A stretch of DNA of 40,335 nucleotides from Coriobacteriia bacterium (GCA_014859305.1 JACUUM010000021.1:1-40335), one strand, 5' to 3'. Counted from the first letter of the stretch, positions 23,029 to 31,725 are shown. Program-made: numbers and translations. The notes: generated from the letters alone by a model not told the origin.

Positions 23029-25317
23029 CTAGTCTCGCACCTTCCGGATCGGGGCGTAACCCAGCAGCAGGTTCTTGCTGCCCAGCCCCGGGAAGCTCAC
23101 CACGACCTTGTCTCCGCTCACGGCCTCGACCACCCCTCGCCCGAAGACCTTGTGCTCGATGGTGTCGCCGGGCCCGAAGGTCTCGGACGGTCTGCGCGGC
23201 TCCCTGCGAGGAGCGCCCGTGCCGAAGACGCGGCCGCCCGCGCCTTCGTACGGCGTGCGCCCCGGCCCGGGTCCGGGCCGCCGTCCGCGCTGCCTCGTCG
23301 CGCCGGCGCCGCCGAGCCCCGCGTACCCGCCCCACCCCGCGCCGCGACCGCGGTCGCCCGGCACGAGGGCTTCGGAGCCGAGTCCGCCGCGGCGGACGTG
23401 CTCCTCGGGGATCTCCTCCATGAAGCGGCTGGGCGGGTTGTACTGCTGCCTGCCGAAGAGCGACCTGGTCGCCGCATGCGTGAGGTAGAGCCGCTCCCCC
23501 GCCCGCGTGATGCCTACGTAGGCGAGACGGCGCTCCTCCTCCAGCCCCGCGGGCTCGAACATCGAGTTGGCGTGCGGGAAGACGGTGTCCTCCATGCCGG
23601 TCATGAACACGACGGGGTACTCGAGGCCCTTCGCGGTGTGCAGCGTCATCAGCGTGACGGAGCGGTCGTCCTCGGCCATCGCGTCGAGGTCGGTGCGGAG
23701 CGCGGCCCACTCGAGGAAGCCGTCGAGGTCGCCCTCCTCGTGCGTCTCGGCGTACTCCTCGACCACGCCGAGGAACTCCTGCAGGTTCTCGATGCGCCCG
23801 GTCGCCTCTCGCGTCCCCTCGGCCTGAAGCGCGCCGACCAGCCCGCTGCGCTCCAAGACGGTCTCGACGTACTCGCGCAGGGGGTAGCGCTCGCGTGCCT
23901 CGGCCAGCTCGCGCATGAGTGCGACGAACGCGCCCACCTTCTGCCGCGGTGCCGCGGCGAGCTTCACTGCCGGATCCTCGGCCGCGGACCTGAGCGCCTC
24001 GGCGAACGTGAGGCCGTTGAAGACCGCGTGCGCCTCGATCTGCTGCACGGTCGTCTTGCCGATGCCGCGCCGCGGGACGTTGATGACGCGCTTCACCGAC
24101 TGCACGTCGGCCGGGTTGGCGAGCGCGCGCAGGTACGCCATCACGTCCTTGACCTCCGCGCGCTCGAAGAAGCGCGTCCCGCCGACGATCCGGTACGGCA
24201 CGCCCGCGCGCAGCAGGCCGTCCTCCAGGGTCCGTGACTGGGCGTTGGTGCGGTAGAACACCGCGAAGTCCGCGTAGCTGCGCTTCTCCTCGCGCAGCAG
24301 CCGCTCGACCTCCGCCGCGATGAAGCCGGCCTCGTCGCGCTCGTCGGACGCATGGTAACGGGTGATCGCCTCGCCGCCCACGTTGGCGGTCCACAGCGTC
24401 TTGGGCTTGCGTCCGACGTTGTTCGCCACCACGGCGTTGGCAGCCGCCAGGATCGTCTCCGTCGAGCGGTAGTTCTGCTCGAGCTTGACCACGGTGGCTT
24501 CAGGATAGTCGCGCTCGAACTCCAGGATGTTGCGGATGTCGGCGCCGCGCCAGGAGTACACCGACTGGTCGTCGTCGCCGACGACCATCAGGTCCCGCTC
24601 GCGTGCGGCGAGCAGGTTCACGATCTCGTACTGCGCGTGGTTCGTGTCCTGGTACTCATCGACGAGGATGTGCCGGAACCGGTCCTGGTAGTGGGCGAGC
24701 ACCTCGGGCTCGCCGACGAGCAGGCGGTGCGCGTTGACCAGCAGGTCGTCGAAGTCCATGGCGTTGGCCTGTCGCATCCGCTGCTCGTAGAGACCGTAGG
24801 CGCGCGCCGTGACCTTCTCGGGCGGGGTGGACGCTCGCTCGGTGTAGGCCACAGGCCCCACCAGCTCGCTCTTCGCCGAGGAGATCCGAGCGCCCACCAT
24901 CGCGGGCGTGAAACGCTTGGGGTCGATCTCGAACTCCGCGAGCACGGCGCCGAGCATGCGCTTGCGGTCGTCGTCGTCGTAGATGCTGAAGGAGCGCGTG
25001 TAGCCGACGCGCTCGGCGTCGGCGCGCAGCATCCGCACGCAGGCGGCGTGGAACGTCATCACCCACATCGCGCGCACGCCGGCGCCGACGAGGCGCTCGA
25101 GGCGCTGGCGCATCTCGGCCGCGGCCTTGTTGGTGAAGGTGATGGCCAGGATCTCCGCGGGCGAGACGCCGAGGTCGCCGATCAGGTGGGCGATGCGGTA
25201 CGTGAGCACGCGCGTCTTGCCCGAGCCGGCGCCGGCCAGCACGAGCAGAGGCCCGGCATCGGTCAGCACGGCGTCGCGCTGCGCGGGATTGAGGTCGGAG
25301 AGATCGAGACGAGTCAT
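23029..25317 (-). CDS. pcrA: UvrD/PcrA-type ATP-dependent 3'-5' DNA helicase
   Basis: 762-aa superfamily 1 helicase. LNPAQRDAV is the Q-motif; Walker A AGAGSGKT is at 28-35, ITFTNKAAAEM is motif Ia, LVDEYQDTN is motif II, VGDDDQSVYSWRGAD is motif III, LEQNYRST is motif IV, TLHTAKGLEYP is motif V and VGITRAG is motif VI. A Gly/Arg-rich linker (about 640-705) leads to a C-terminal beta-barrel (DTIEHKVFGRGVV to the end) that in PcrA/UvrD contacts RNA polymerase. It acts in nucleotide excision repair and removal of stalled complexes. No ribosome binding site precedes ATG 25317; a TACACT -10 ends only 10 bases before it, suggesting a leaderless mRNA. Confidence 0.96.
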   Translation of the reverse strand: MTRLDLSDLNPAQRDAVLTDAGPLLVLAGAGSGKTRVLTYRIAHLIGDLGVSPAEILAITFTNKAAAEMRQRLERLVGAGVRAMWVMTFHAACVRMLRADAERVGYTRSFSIYDDDDRKRMLGAVLAEFEIDPKRFTPAMVGARISSAKSELVGPVAYTERASTPPEKVTARAYGLYEQRMRQANAMDFDDLLVNAHRLLVGEPEVLAHYQDRFRHILVDEYQDTNHAQYEIVNLLAARERDLMVVGDDDQSVYSWRGADIRNILEFERDYPEATVVKLEQNYRSTETILAAANAVVANNVGRKPKTLWTANVGGEAITRYHASDERDEAGFIAAEVERLLREEKRSYADFAVFYRTNAQSRTLEDGLLRAGVPYRIVGGTRFFERAEVKDVMAYLRALANPADVQSVKRVINVPRRGIGKTTVQQIEAHAVFNGLTFAEALRSAAEDPAVKLAAAPRQKVGAFVALMRELAEARERYPLREYVETVLERSGLVGALQAEGTREATGRIENLQEFLGVVEEYAETHEEGDLDGFLEWAALRTDLDAMAEDDRSVTLMTLHTAKGLEYPVVFMTGMEDTVFPHANSMFEPAGLEEERRLAYVGITRAGERLYLTHAATRSLFGRQQYNPPSRFMEEIPEEHVRRGGLGSEALVPGDRGRGAGWGGYAGLGGAGATRQRGRRPGPGPGRTPYEGAGGRVFGTGAPRREPRRPSETFGPGDTIEHKVFGRGVVEAVSGDKVVVSFPGLGSKNLLLGYAPIRKVRD

Positions 25318-25326
25318 AGGGGGACC

Positions 25327-25332
25327 AGTGTA
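25327..25332 (-). promoter_or_regulatory. TACACT -10 close to the pcrA start (leaderless candidate)
   Basis: TACACT on the minus strand with only 9 bases between it and the ATG of pcrA. A transcript from here would begin at or within a few bases of the ATG. No clear -35. Leaderless mRNAs are common in actinobacteria. Confidence 0.4.
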
Positions 25333-25399
25333 ACACCCCCGGGGGGCCGCGGAGATGCCGCGGAGGTGACGCGACACCCGCGAGCACCGGGAGCGCCCT

Positions 25400-25606
25400 C
25401 TACTTCACGAACTTGATCATGGAGAAGCCGCCGCTGCCCCGGTGCAGGCACTCGTCGTGGACTACTTCCTTCTCGCCCTGGATGTGCTGGATGTTGCCGC
25501 AGCGCTCGCAGACCGCCAGGTCACAGACCGTGCAGTAGCCGAGCTTCTGCGCACCCACGGCGCCGCAGTGAGAACAGAACCGTCTCGGAACGTAGTCCTC
25601 GGTCAC
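25400..25606 (-). CDS. 68-aa multi-cysteine zinc-ribbon protein
   Basis: GTG start at 25604-25606 with AGGGGA about 6 bases upstream. Three CxxC pairs (C11/C14, C25/C28, C33/C36) plus H41, H50, C53 and H55 can bind two zinc ions in a RING- or double-ribbon-like arrangement: FCSHCGAVG, GYCTVCDLAVCERCG. An in-frame upstream GTG would add about 30 residues including another CxxC, but it has no better ribosome binding site. Function unknown; it could be an adaptor or a nucleic-acid-binding protein. A 195-bp gap separates it from aroF. Confidence 0.72.
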   Translation of the reverse strand: MTEDYVPRRFCSHCGAVGAQKLGYCTVCDLAVCERCGNIQHIQGEKEVVHDECLHRGSGGFSMIKFVK

Positions 25607-25786
25607 GCGATCCCCTAAGCCCCGCGGGCGACGCTCGTCCGGGAACCGCGCGGCCGGCGCGGGCCGGTCCGGATGCCCCTCGCAGCCCTCACACACATCT
25701 CATCGGCGATGCCGGCCGCCCTGATGAGAGCTTCGCCGCAAGGCTCCTTAATCCTTCAAGCTTCGTTAACCAATCCCTCGGGCAGC

Positions 25787-25799
25787 GGCGGCACCCGCC
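25787..25799 (-). terminator. Short hairpin after aroF
   Basis: GGCGG-GTG-CCGCC begins 2 bases after the aroF stop on the minus strand and is followed by an AT-richer stretch. A plausible end of the guaB3-guaA-aroQ-aroF operon. Confidence 0.4.
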
Positions 25800-25801
25800 G
25801 T

Positions 25802-26608
25802 TCACGACTTGGTCGGGATCTCTCGCCCGACCGCCCGCGCGACCGGGACGAGCTCGCGCACGAGCGCTCGGAACGCCTCGAGGTCCAGCGACTGAGGACC
25901 GTCGGAGAGCGCCTTGCGCGGGTCGGGATGCACCTCCACCATCAGCCCGTCGGCTCCGATCGCCACCGCCGCCCGGCACACCGCCGGGACGAGGTCCGCC
26001 TGCCCCACCGGATGGGAGGCGTCCACCACGATCGGCAGGTTCGAGAGCTTCTTGACCACCGGCACGGCAGTGATGTCGAGTGTGAAGCGCGTCGCGGTCT
26101 CGAAGGTCCGGATACCCCGCTCGCACAGGATGACGTTGGCGTTTCCGCCCATGGTGACGTACTCGCTGGCCGCCAGCCACTCCTCGATGGTGGATGCCAT
26201 GCCGCGCTTGAACAACACCGGTTTACCGGAGCCCGCGGTGACCGCCCCGAGCTTCTTCAGCAGGCTGAAGTTCGCCATGTTGCGAGTGCCGACCTGCAGG
26301 ATGTCGACGTAGGAGTCCACAAGCTCCGCATGAGCGGAGTCTATGACCTCCGTGCAGGTCAGCAGCCCGTAGCGCTCCCCGGCCTCCGCCAACAGCTTCA
26401 GCCCCTCCTCTTCGAGGCCCTGGAAGCTGTACGGCGAGGTCCTCGGCTTGTAGGCGCCGCCGCGCAGCACGGCCGCCCCACTCTCGGCGACCACCTCGGC
26501 CACCGCCATGATCTGATCGCGGCTCTCGATCGAGCACGGGCCGGCGATGAGGGCCACCGTGCCGTCGCGCACCACCGCTCCAGCGGCGCGCGCGGCCTCG
26601 GCCGCCAC
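25802..26608 (-). CDS. aroF: 3-deoxy-7-phosphoheptulonate (DAHP) synthase, type I-beta
   Basis: 268-aa TIM-barrel enzyme that condenses phosphoenolpyruvate and erythrose 4-phosphate, the first step of aromatic amino acid synthesis. [12 protein letters not shown] at the start, [46 protein letters not shown] and VDASHPVGQ are the KDO8P synthase-like (AroA-beta) signatures, including metal and PEP ligands. The N-terminal ferredoxin-like domain that confers Phe/Tyr feedback in some homologues (Thermotoga) is absent. Its GTG directly follows the TAG of the chorismate mutase, with AAGGAG 6 bases upstream. Because of this, feedback may come through the coupled mutase, as in CM-DAHPS fusions; that is inference. 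Confidence 0.95.
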   Translation of the reverse strand: MAAEAARAAGAVVRDGTVALIAGPCSIESRDQIMAVAEVVAESGAAVLRGGAYKPRTSPYSFQGLEEEGLKLLAEAGERYGLLTCTEVIDSAHAELVDSYVDILQVGTRNMANFSLLKKLGAVTAGSGKPVLFKRGMASTIEEWLAASEYVTMGGNANVILCERGIRTFETATRFTLDITAVPVVKKLSNLPIVVDASHPVGQADLVPAVCRAAVAIGADGLMVEVHPDPRKALSDGPQSLDLEAFRALVRELVPVARAVGREIPTKS

Positions 26609-26884
26609 CTAGAGCTCCTTCATGACATGCAGGACGGCCCCATAGATCTCGCGCAGGTTCTCCGCGAAGAGCGGGCCTTCGTTGCATCGCGCGAGATGCT
26701 CGAAGATCTCCTCCTCGCGCTTGGGGTCGTACAGCGCGCGTTGCACGATCGGCTTCAGCTCGCGGATCGCCAGCGCGACCTCGGCGCGCTCGTTGAGCAG
26801 GTGCACGATCTCGCAGTCGACCTCGTCGATCCTGCCGCGCAGCTCCGCGATCCGCGCTTCGACGTCCCTGTCCTGCTCGGCCAT
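26609..26884 (-). CDS. Chorismate mutase, AroQ fold
   Basis: 91 aa, ATG 10 bases after the guaA stop with GGAGA upstream. Three-helix AroQ domain: IAELRGRIDEVDCEIVHLLN, then ERAEVALAIRELK, the positions of the conserved Arg and Lys that hold chorismate, then YDPKREEEIFEHL and a final helix. It converts chorismate to prephenate for Phe and Tyr. Immediate adjacency to the DAHP synthase suggests a regulatory complex, as in CM-DAHPS pairs of Bacillus or Mycobacterium. Confidence 0.93.
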   Translation of the reverse strand: MAEQDRDVEARIAELRGRIDEVDCEIVHLLNERAEVALAIRELKPIVQRALYDPKREEEIFEHLARCNEGPLFAENLREIYGAVLHVMKEL

Positions 26885-26894
26885 CCCTGTCTCC

Positions 26895-28445
26895 CTACTC
26901 CCACTCGATGGTGCCGGGCGGCTTGCTGGTGATGTCGTAGGCGACCCGGTTGACGCCGTCGACCTCGTTGATGATGCGGCTGCTCATGGTCGCGAGCAGC
27001 TCGTGCGGCAGCCGCGCCCAGTCCGCCGTCATCGCATCCGCGGAGGACACCGCCCGGATGATCACCGGATGCGCGTACGTGCGCTCGTCGCCCATCACCC
27101 CGACGGAGCGGATCGCCGGCAAGACAGCGAAGTACTGCCACACGTCGCGCCCCTCGTCCCAGCGGCCGATCTCCTCGCGCACGATCGCGTCCGCGTGTCG
27201 CAGGATCTCGAGACGCTCGTGCGTGACGTCGCCGATGATCCGCACGGCGAGCCCGGGGCCCGGGAACGGCTGGCGGTGCACGATCTCGTCGGGCAGACCC
27301 AGCTCGGCGCCCACGGCGCGCACCTCGTCCTTGAAGAGGTTGTCGAGCGGCTCGATCAGCTCGAAGTCCACGCCGGGCGGGAACGGGATGAGGTTGTGGT
27401 GGCTCTTGATCCTGGCGGTCGCGTTGCCGGCGCGGCCGCCGCTCTCGATCACGTCGGGATAGAGCGTGCCCTGGGCGAGCCACTTCACGCCCTCGAGCCT
27501 GGTGGCCTCCTCGAAGAAGACCTTCCAGAACTCCTCGCCGATGATCCGGCGCTTGAGCTCCGGATCCTCCACGCCCGCGAGCAGATCGAGGTAGCGGTCC
27601 TGGGCCTCGACGTGGATGAGGTCGATGTGGAACTGGTCGCGGAAGACGCGCACGACCTCCTCGGCCTCGTCCAGTCGCAGCAGGCCGTGATCGACGAAGA
27701 CGCACGTGAGCCGGTCGCCGATGGCGCGATGCAGCAGCGCGGCGACCACCGAGGAGTCCACTCCCCCGGAGAGGGCGCAGATGACGCGGTCGCTCCCGGC
27801 GCGCTCGCGCACGCGCTCGACGGCCTCGTCGATGATGTTGACCATCGTCCAGGTCGGCGGGACCTTCGCGACGTCGTGCAGGAAGCGCTTCATCATGTCC
27901 AGCCCGTGCGGCGTGTGGGCGACCTCGGGATGGAACTGGGTCGCGTACAGCTTGCGCTGCGCGTTCTCCATCGCCGCGACTTTCGTCTGCGCGGTGTGCG
28001 CCGTCACCCGGAACCCCGGCGGCACGTCGCCCACGCAGTCGCGGTGGCTCATCCACACCTGCTGCGAGTACGGCAAGCCGTCGAAGATGGCCGAGTCCTC
28101 GTGGTCGAGCTGAAGCTCGGCGAAGCCGTACTCGCCGACGTCGGTCCTCGGCACGGAGCCGCCGAGTTCGAGCGCCATGAGCTGCATCCCGTAGCACAGC
28201 CCGAGGACCGGTACGTCGAGGTGGAGGATGCCCGGATCCATGGAGGGCGCGCCCTCGGCGTACACGCTGGACGGGCCGCCCGATAGGATGAGCGCGGCCG
28301 GTTCCTTGGCCTTCAGCTCGTCGAGCGTGATGTCGTGCGGGACGATCTCCGAGTAGACCTTGCACTCGCGGACGCGTCGCGCGATCAGCTGCGCGTACTG
28401 CGCCCCGAAGTCGATGACGAGGACCTTGTGGGGCTGCTCGTGCAC
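26895..28445 (-). CDS. guaA: GMP synthase (glutamine-hydrolysing)
   Basis: 516 aa. The N-terminal class I amidotransferase domain has C84 in LGLCYGMQ and H172/E174 in QFHPEV. The ATP-pyrophosphatase domain starts about 205, with the PP-loop SGGVDSS at 226-232. The C-terminal dimerisation domain ends in PPGTIEWE, the usual GuaA terminus. It makes GMP from XMP. The GTG start overlaps the guaB3 stop (TAGTG), so the two enzymes of GMP synthesis are translationally coupled. Confidence 0.97.
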   Translation of the reverse strand: MHEQPHKVLVIDFGAQYAQLIARRVRECKVYSEIVPHDITLDELKAKEPAALILSGGPSSVYAEGAPSMDPGILHLDVPVLGLCYGMQLMALELGGSVPRTDVGEYGFAELQLDHEDSAIFDGLPYSQQVWMSHRDCVGDVPPGFRVTAHTAQTKVAAMENAQRKLYATQFHPEVAHTPHGLDMMKRFLHDVAKVPPTWTMVNIIDEAVERVRERAGSDRVICALSGGVDSSVVAALLHRAIGDRLTCVFVDHGLLRLDEAEEVVRVFRDQFHIDLIHVEAQDRYLDLLAGVEDPELKRRIIGEEFWKVFFEEATRLEGVKWLAQGTLYPDVIESGGRAGNATARIKSHHNLIPFPPGVDFELIEPLDNLFKDEVRAVGAELGLPDEIVHRQPFPGPGLAVRIIGDVTHERLEILRHADAIVREEIGRWDEGRDVWQYFAVLPAIRSVGVMGDERTYAHPVIIRAVSSADAMTADWARLPHELLATMSSRIINEVDGVNRVAYDITSKPPGTIEWE

Positions 28446-29617
28446 TAGCACCCCATCCCGACGCCCTGCTCGCGCTGGAGCGCCTTGCCCTCGGTCTGTA
28501 TCGAAGGGGCGACGACGACCTCGGCCTTCTGGAAGGTCTTGAGGTTCTCGTAACCGCAGGTGGCCATGGAGGTGCGCAGGCCGCCGCACAGGTTGAGCGT
28601 GCCGTCGTTCTCTCGCGCCGGCCCGACGAGGATCTCCTCCAGCGATCCCTTGACGCCGGAGTGCACGCGCGTGCCGCGCGGCAGCTCGGGATGGAACGTG
28701 GCCATCCCCCAGTGGTAGCCGCGCCCGGGCGCCTCCGACGCGCTCGTCAGCGGCGAGCCGATCATCACGGTGTCGGCCCCGCACGCGATCGCCTTGGCCA
28801 GGTCCCCGCCGGTGCGCATGCCGCCGTCGGCGACGACGTGGCAGTAGGTGCCGGTCTCGTCGAGATGCCGCATGCGGGCCGCCGCCGCGTCGGCGATCGC
28901 GGTGCACTGCGGCACCCCGATCCCGAGCACGCGGCGTGTCGTGCAGGCATGCCCCGGTCCGACGCCCACGAGCACGCCCACGGCACCGGTGCGCATGAGG
29001 TGCAGGGCGCCGGAGTAGCTGCAGCAGCCACCGACCATGATGGGGATGTCGAGGTCACGGATGAAGGTGTTGAGGTCGAGCGGCTCGTCGTAGGAGGAGA
29101 CGTGCTCGGCGGACACGACCGTGCCCTGGATCACGAGGATGTCCAGGCCGCCCTCGAGCGCCGCCCCGATGTAGCGTTCGACGTTCTGCGGCGTGAGCGA
29201 GGCCGCCGCGAGCACGCCGCCGTCCTTGACCTCGCGCACCCGCCGGGTGATGAGCTCGGGCTTGACCGGCTCCCGGTAGATCTCCTGCATCCTCGCGGTC
29301 GCTTCCTGCTTCTCGAAGCCGGCGATGAGGTCGAGCTGCGCGCCCGCGTCCGCGTAGCGCGTCTGTATGCCCTCGAGGTTGAGCACGGCCAGCCCTCCGA
29401 GCTTGCCCATGGTGACCGCGAGGGCGGGGTCGACCACGCCGTCCATCGCAGAGGCCAGGACCGGCAGGGGGAAGGAGAACGTCTTGTCCCGGAAGGTGAA
29501 CTCCCAGTGTATGTCCACGTCTCGCGGGTCGCGCGTGCGCCGCGAGGGCACGATCGCGATATCGTCGAAACCGTAGGCTCGACGCGCCGTCTTGCCCCGT
29601 CCGATCTCCACTTCCAT
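28445..29617 (-). CDS. guaB3: GuaB3-family IMP dehydrogenase-related protein
   Basis: 390-aa IMPDH-fold barrel with no CBS domains, as in the GuaB3 group of actinobacteria and cyanobacteria. It starts [30 protein letters not shown] and [18 protein letters not shown] (C225, the position of the IMPDH catalytic cysteine) and [11 protein letters not shown] are recognisable. A canonical IMPDH has about 480-500 residues with a CBS pair inserted near residue 100. GuaB3 function was long unclear; a cyanobacterial member is reported to have IMPDH activity. Coupling to guaA supports XMP production. ATG with GGAGGAG 5 bases upstream; promoter at 29796-29824 with a 180-base structured leader. Confidence 0.93.
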   Translation of the reverse strand: MEVEIGRGKTARRAYGFDDIAIVPSRRTRDPRDVDIHWEFTFRDKTFSFPLPVLASAMDGVVDPALAVTMGKLGGLAVLNLEGIQTRYADAGAQLDLIAGFEKQEATARMQEIYREPVKPELITRRVREVKDGGVLAAASLTPQNVERYIGAALEGGLDILVIQGTVVSAEHVSSYDEPLDLNTFIRDLDIPIMVGGCCSYSGALHLMRTGAVGVLVGVGPGHACTTRRVLGIGVPQCTAIADAAAARMRHLDETGTYCHVVADGGMRTGGDLAKAIACGADTVMIGSPLTSASEAPGRGYHWGMATFHPELPRGTRVHSGVKGSLEEILVGPARENDGTLNLCGGLRTSMATCGYENLKTFQKAEVVVAPSIQTEGKALQREQGVGMGC

Positions 29618-29673
29618 CTAGACTCCTCCTCGGTGCTCGACCATTCCGATCGGCAGCCCGGTCACGGATACAC

Positions 29674-29730
29674 GAGGACCAGGAGCAGCGGCTGCCTGTG
29701 CTGCCTCCCGGCGGCCACCGCCTGGTCCTC
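29674..29730 (-). promoter_or_regulatory. Structured leader RNA of guaB3-guaA-aroQ-aroF
   Basis: On the minus strand GAGGACCAGG (29730-29721) pairs perfectly with CCTGGTCCTC (29683-29674), enclosing a smaller GCAGC/GCTGC stem. A GTG at 29718 could open an 18-codon frame ending QPLLLVLVYP inside it. It does not match the guanine riboswitch core. A regulatory role is inferred from the long leader and strong pairing. Confidence 0.4.
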
Positions 29731-29795
29731 TACGATGTCCTGGAGCCCGCCCTCGGGCCGGCCTCCCGGCTCCTCGGGGTCCCCCGGGTACGAGT

Positions 29796-29824
29796 ATTCT
29801 AGGCGCTTTGCCAGCCTGCGTGAA
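29796..29824 (-). promoter_or_regulatory. Promoter of the guaB3 operon
   Basis: TTCACG (29824-29819) and TAGAAT (29801-29796) on the minus strand, 17 bases apart. The -10 is identical to that of the groES promoter. Confidence 0.55.
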
Positions 29825-29957
29825 TGGCAATGCCTCCCTGCGGCGCCAAGAACCTCCCAGGGGTCTCGAGAACCGCGAGCGGGGAGCTTGGTGTACAGTG
29901 CTGAACGGGCCCGAGGACGCCCTCCGCGACGCAGCCGAGCCGCAGCTGGAGGAACCC

Positions 29958-31670
29958 ATGAACCCGGATGCCGGAGCCCCGTCCGACGCGATCGCGCGCG
30001 CCCCGCGCGCCCCGGCCGGCCCCCTCGCCGCACCGCGCCTCGCGATGCTCGGCTTCGCGACCGCCGCCGTGCTCGCGCTCGCCGCGGCGCTGCCTCCCTC
30101 GGTGGCGGCCGCTCATGTCTACATCGACCCCGGGCACGGGGGTCCATACAGCAACGCCAACGCCAACGGCTTGCAGGAGAAGGACGTCAACCTGGCGATC
30201 GCCGAAGCGCTGCGCGACGAGCTCCGGGCACGCGGGCACAAGGTGGGCATGACGCGCACCCGCGACGGCGCCGTGGCCACGAAGGACCGCCCCACGTGGA
30301 ACTGGAGCGATGCGGGAGGCTGGCGCTTCTACGCGGACGGCACGACTCGCTACACCAACGGCGTTCCGAAGGACGACCTGCAGGCGCGCTGCGACAAGGC
30401 CAACACCGCCGGCGCCGACATCTTCGTCTCGATCCACAACAACGGCGCGTCCAGCAGCTCCGCGCACGGGACCGAAACGTACGCCTCCCCGAAGGACCCG
30501 CTGGGCAGGAGGCTGTGCGGACTCGTCCAGGAGGAGGTCGTGAAGGCCACGGGCCTGCGTGACCGAGGAGCGTTCACCGCCGAGTACTACGTGGTCCGCT
30601 GGACGAACATGCCGGCCGTGCTGGTGGAAGGCGGTTTCATCACCAACTCGGGCGATGCCAGGAAGCTTGCTGACCCCGCCTTCCGCCGCAAGCTCGCCCG
30701 CGGCATCGCCCGCGGAGTGGCACGCTTCCTGGACTCCCGCCCGTTCGAGCGGGTCTACCCGCGCCTCTCCGGCCCCGACCGCTACGCGACCGCCGCCGCC
30801 GTGTCGGCCGCCGGCTGGCCTGGCGGGGCATCGACCGTCCTGCTCACCAGCGGCACCGACTGGCCCGACGCGATGGCCGCCGCGCCGCTGTCCAAGCGGC
30901 TCGACGCGCCGTTGCTGCTCACCGCGCCGGGCTCCCTCAGCCCCGCGGCGCGAGACGAGATCGCGCGCCTGCGCCCCTCGGACCTGGTCGTGCTCGGAAG
31001 CTCCGCGGCCGTGAGCGACCGCGCGCTCGCCCAGGCGCGCGCCGCGGCCGGGCTCGCGCCCGACGCCGTGCGCCGGATCGGCGGGCGCGACCGGTACCAG
31101 ACGGCCGCGCTGATCGCCGACGAGCTCGGTGTGCCCTCCGACGGCCGGGTGGTGCTCGTCAGCGGCACGGCGCTGGTGGACGCCCTCTCGATCGTGGCCG
31201 AGGCGAGCCGGCGGGGCTGGCCCATAGTGCTCACGAAGCGCGACGAGCTCCCCGGCCCCACGGCTTCGTTCTTCTCCCGGAACTCCACCTCCACGGTCTC
31301 GACGCTGGTCGTCGGCGGGCCCCCGGTCGTCGCCGCCGCCCCGCTGGCCGGGCTCCCGGCGGTGGAGCGCCTGTCCGGGCCGGATCGCTACCGCACGAAC
31401 GTGGCCGTCTTCCGGAAGTACTACGCGCAAGGCCGCGTCGCCCCGATGGTCGTGAACGGCGCGGCGTCTCCCGACGGACTCGTCGCCGCGGCCTACGGCG
31501 CCAAGACGGGCAGGCCGGTGATACTGACGGGGGGCCGCTTCCTCAGCCCCTACACGCGGGAGTGGATCGCGCAGAACCGCACGAGACTGGACGGCCACAC
31601 GGTCGTCGGAGGCCCGCCGGTGGTGCCGTACCTGATGGACTGGATGCTCGTGAAGTCGGCCGCGGGATAG
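29958..31670 (+). CDS. N-acetylmuramoyl-L-alanine amidase with three cell-wall-binding-2 repeats
   Basis: 570 aa, ATG with GGAGG 5 bases upstream. The signal peptide (hydrophobic about 29-50, cleavage probably after AAA) sends it out of the cell. The Amidase_3 domain (about 52-255) has YIDPGHGG with the first zinc histidine, the glutamate in LQEKDVNLAIAEAL, the second histidine in VSIHNNGA and VEGGFITN with the catalytic glutamate. The C-terminal half is three tandem CW_binding_2 units, each starting with an RLSGPDRY-type motif (about 273, 374 and 472), which anchor proteins to wall polymers. It cleaves the amide between MurNAc and the peptide stem, acting in wall remodelling or cell separation. 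Confidence 0.95.
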   Translation: MNPDAGAPSDAIARAPRAPAGPLAAPRLAMLGFATAAVLALAAALPPSVAAAHVYIDPGHGGPYSNANANGLQEKDVNLAIAEALRDELRARGHKVGMTRTRDGAVATKDRPTWNWSDAGGWRFYADGTTRYTNGVPKDDLQARCDKANTAGADIFVSIHNNGASSSSAHGTETYASPKDPLGRRLCGLVQEEVVKATGLRDRGAFTAEYYVVRWTNMPAVLVEGGFITNSGDARKLADPAFRRKLARGIARGVARFLDSRPFERVYPRLSGPDRYATAAAVSAAGWPGGASTVLLTSGTDWPDAMAAAPLSKRLDAPLLLTAPGSLSPAARDEIARLRPSDLVVLGSSAAVSDRALAQARAAAGLAPDAVRRIGGRDRYQTAALIADELGVPSDGRVVLVSGTALVDALSIVAEASRRGWPIVLTKRDELPGPTASFFSRNSTSTVSTLVVGGPPVVAAAPLAGLPAVERLSGPDRYRTNVAVFRKYYAQGRVAPMVVNGAASPDGLVAAAYGAKTGRPVILTGGRFLSPYTREWIAQNRTRLDGHTVVGGPPVVPYLMDWMLVKSAAG

Positions 31671-31685
31671 CGCGGGCACTCGGCC

Positions 31686-31716
31686 CGCCGTTCCCGCGGA
31701 CGCGCCGTTCCCGCGG
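31686..31716. repeat. Two 14-bp direct repeats between amidase and ychF
   Basis: CGCCGTTCCCGCGG occurs at 31686-31699 and again at 31703-31716, 3 bases apart. It coincides with the terminator-like stem between the convergent genes. Confidence 0.5.
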
Positions 31717-31717
31717 G
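31693..31717. terminator. Weak hairpin between convergent amidase and ychF
   Basis: CCCGCG (31693-31698) can pair with CGCGGG (31712-31717) over a 13-base loop, 8 bases before the end of ychF. Modest stem, no T-run. Confidence 0.35.
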
Positions 31718-31725
31718 TCGGGTCC

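Larger units (their letters stand above)
29618..29957. other. 340-bp divergent control region, guaB3 operon / amidase
   Basis: No convincing gene. The minus-strand half is the long structured leader of guaB3, including a 10-bp perfect stem and a possible 18-codon frame (29718-29662). The plus-strand half holds a TACAGT -10-like element at 29894-29899 for the amidase and its ribosome binding site. Confidence 0.5.

Noticed and set aside
21259-24394. Several 300-560-codon frames in alternate frames of the pyrophosphatase and helicase genes
   Set aside because: They overlap two genes whose motifs are all in the annotated frames; the alternatives are Arg/Ala/Gly-rich and lack ribosome binding sites.
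29618-29795. Guanine riboswitch upstream of guaB3
   Set aside because: The conserved purine aptamer loop sequences are absent, although the leader is structured.
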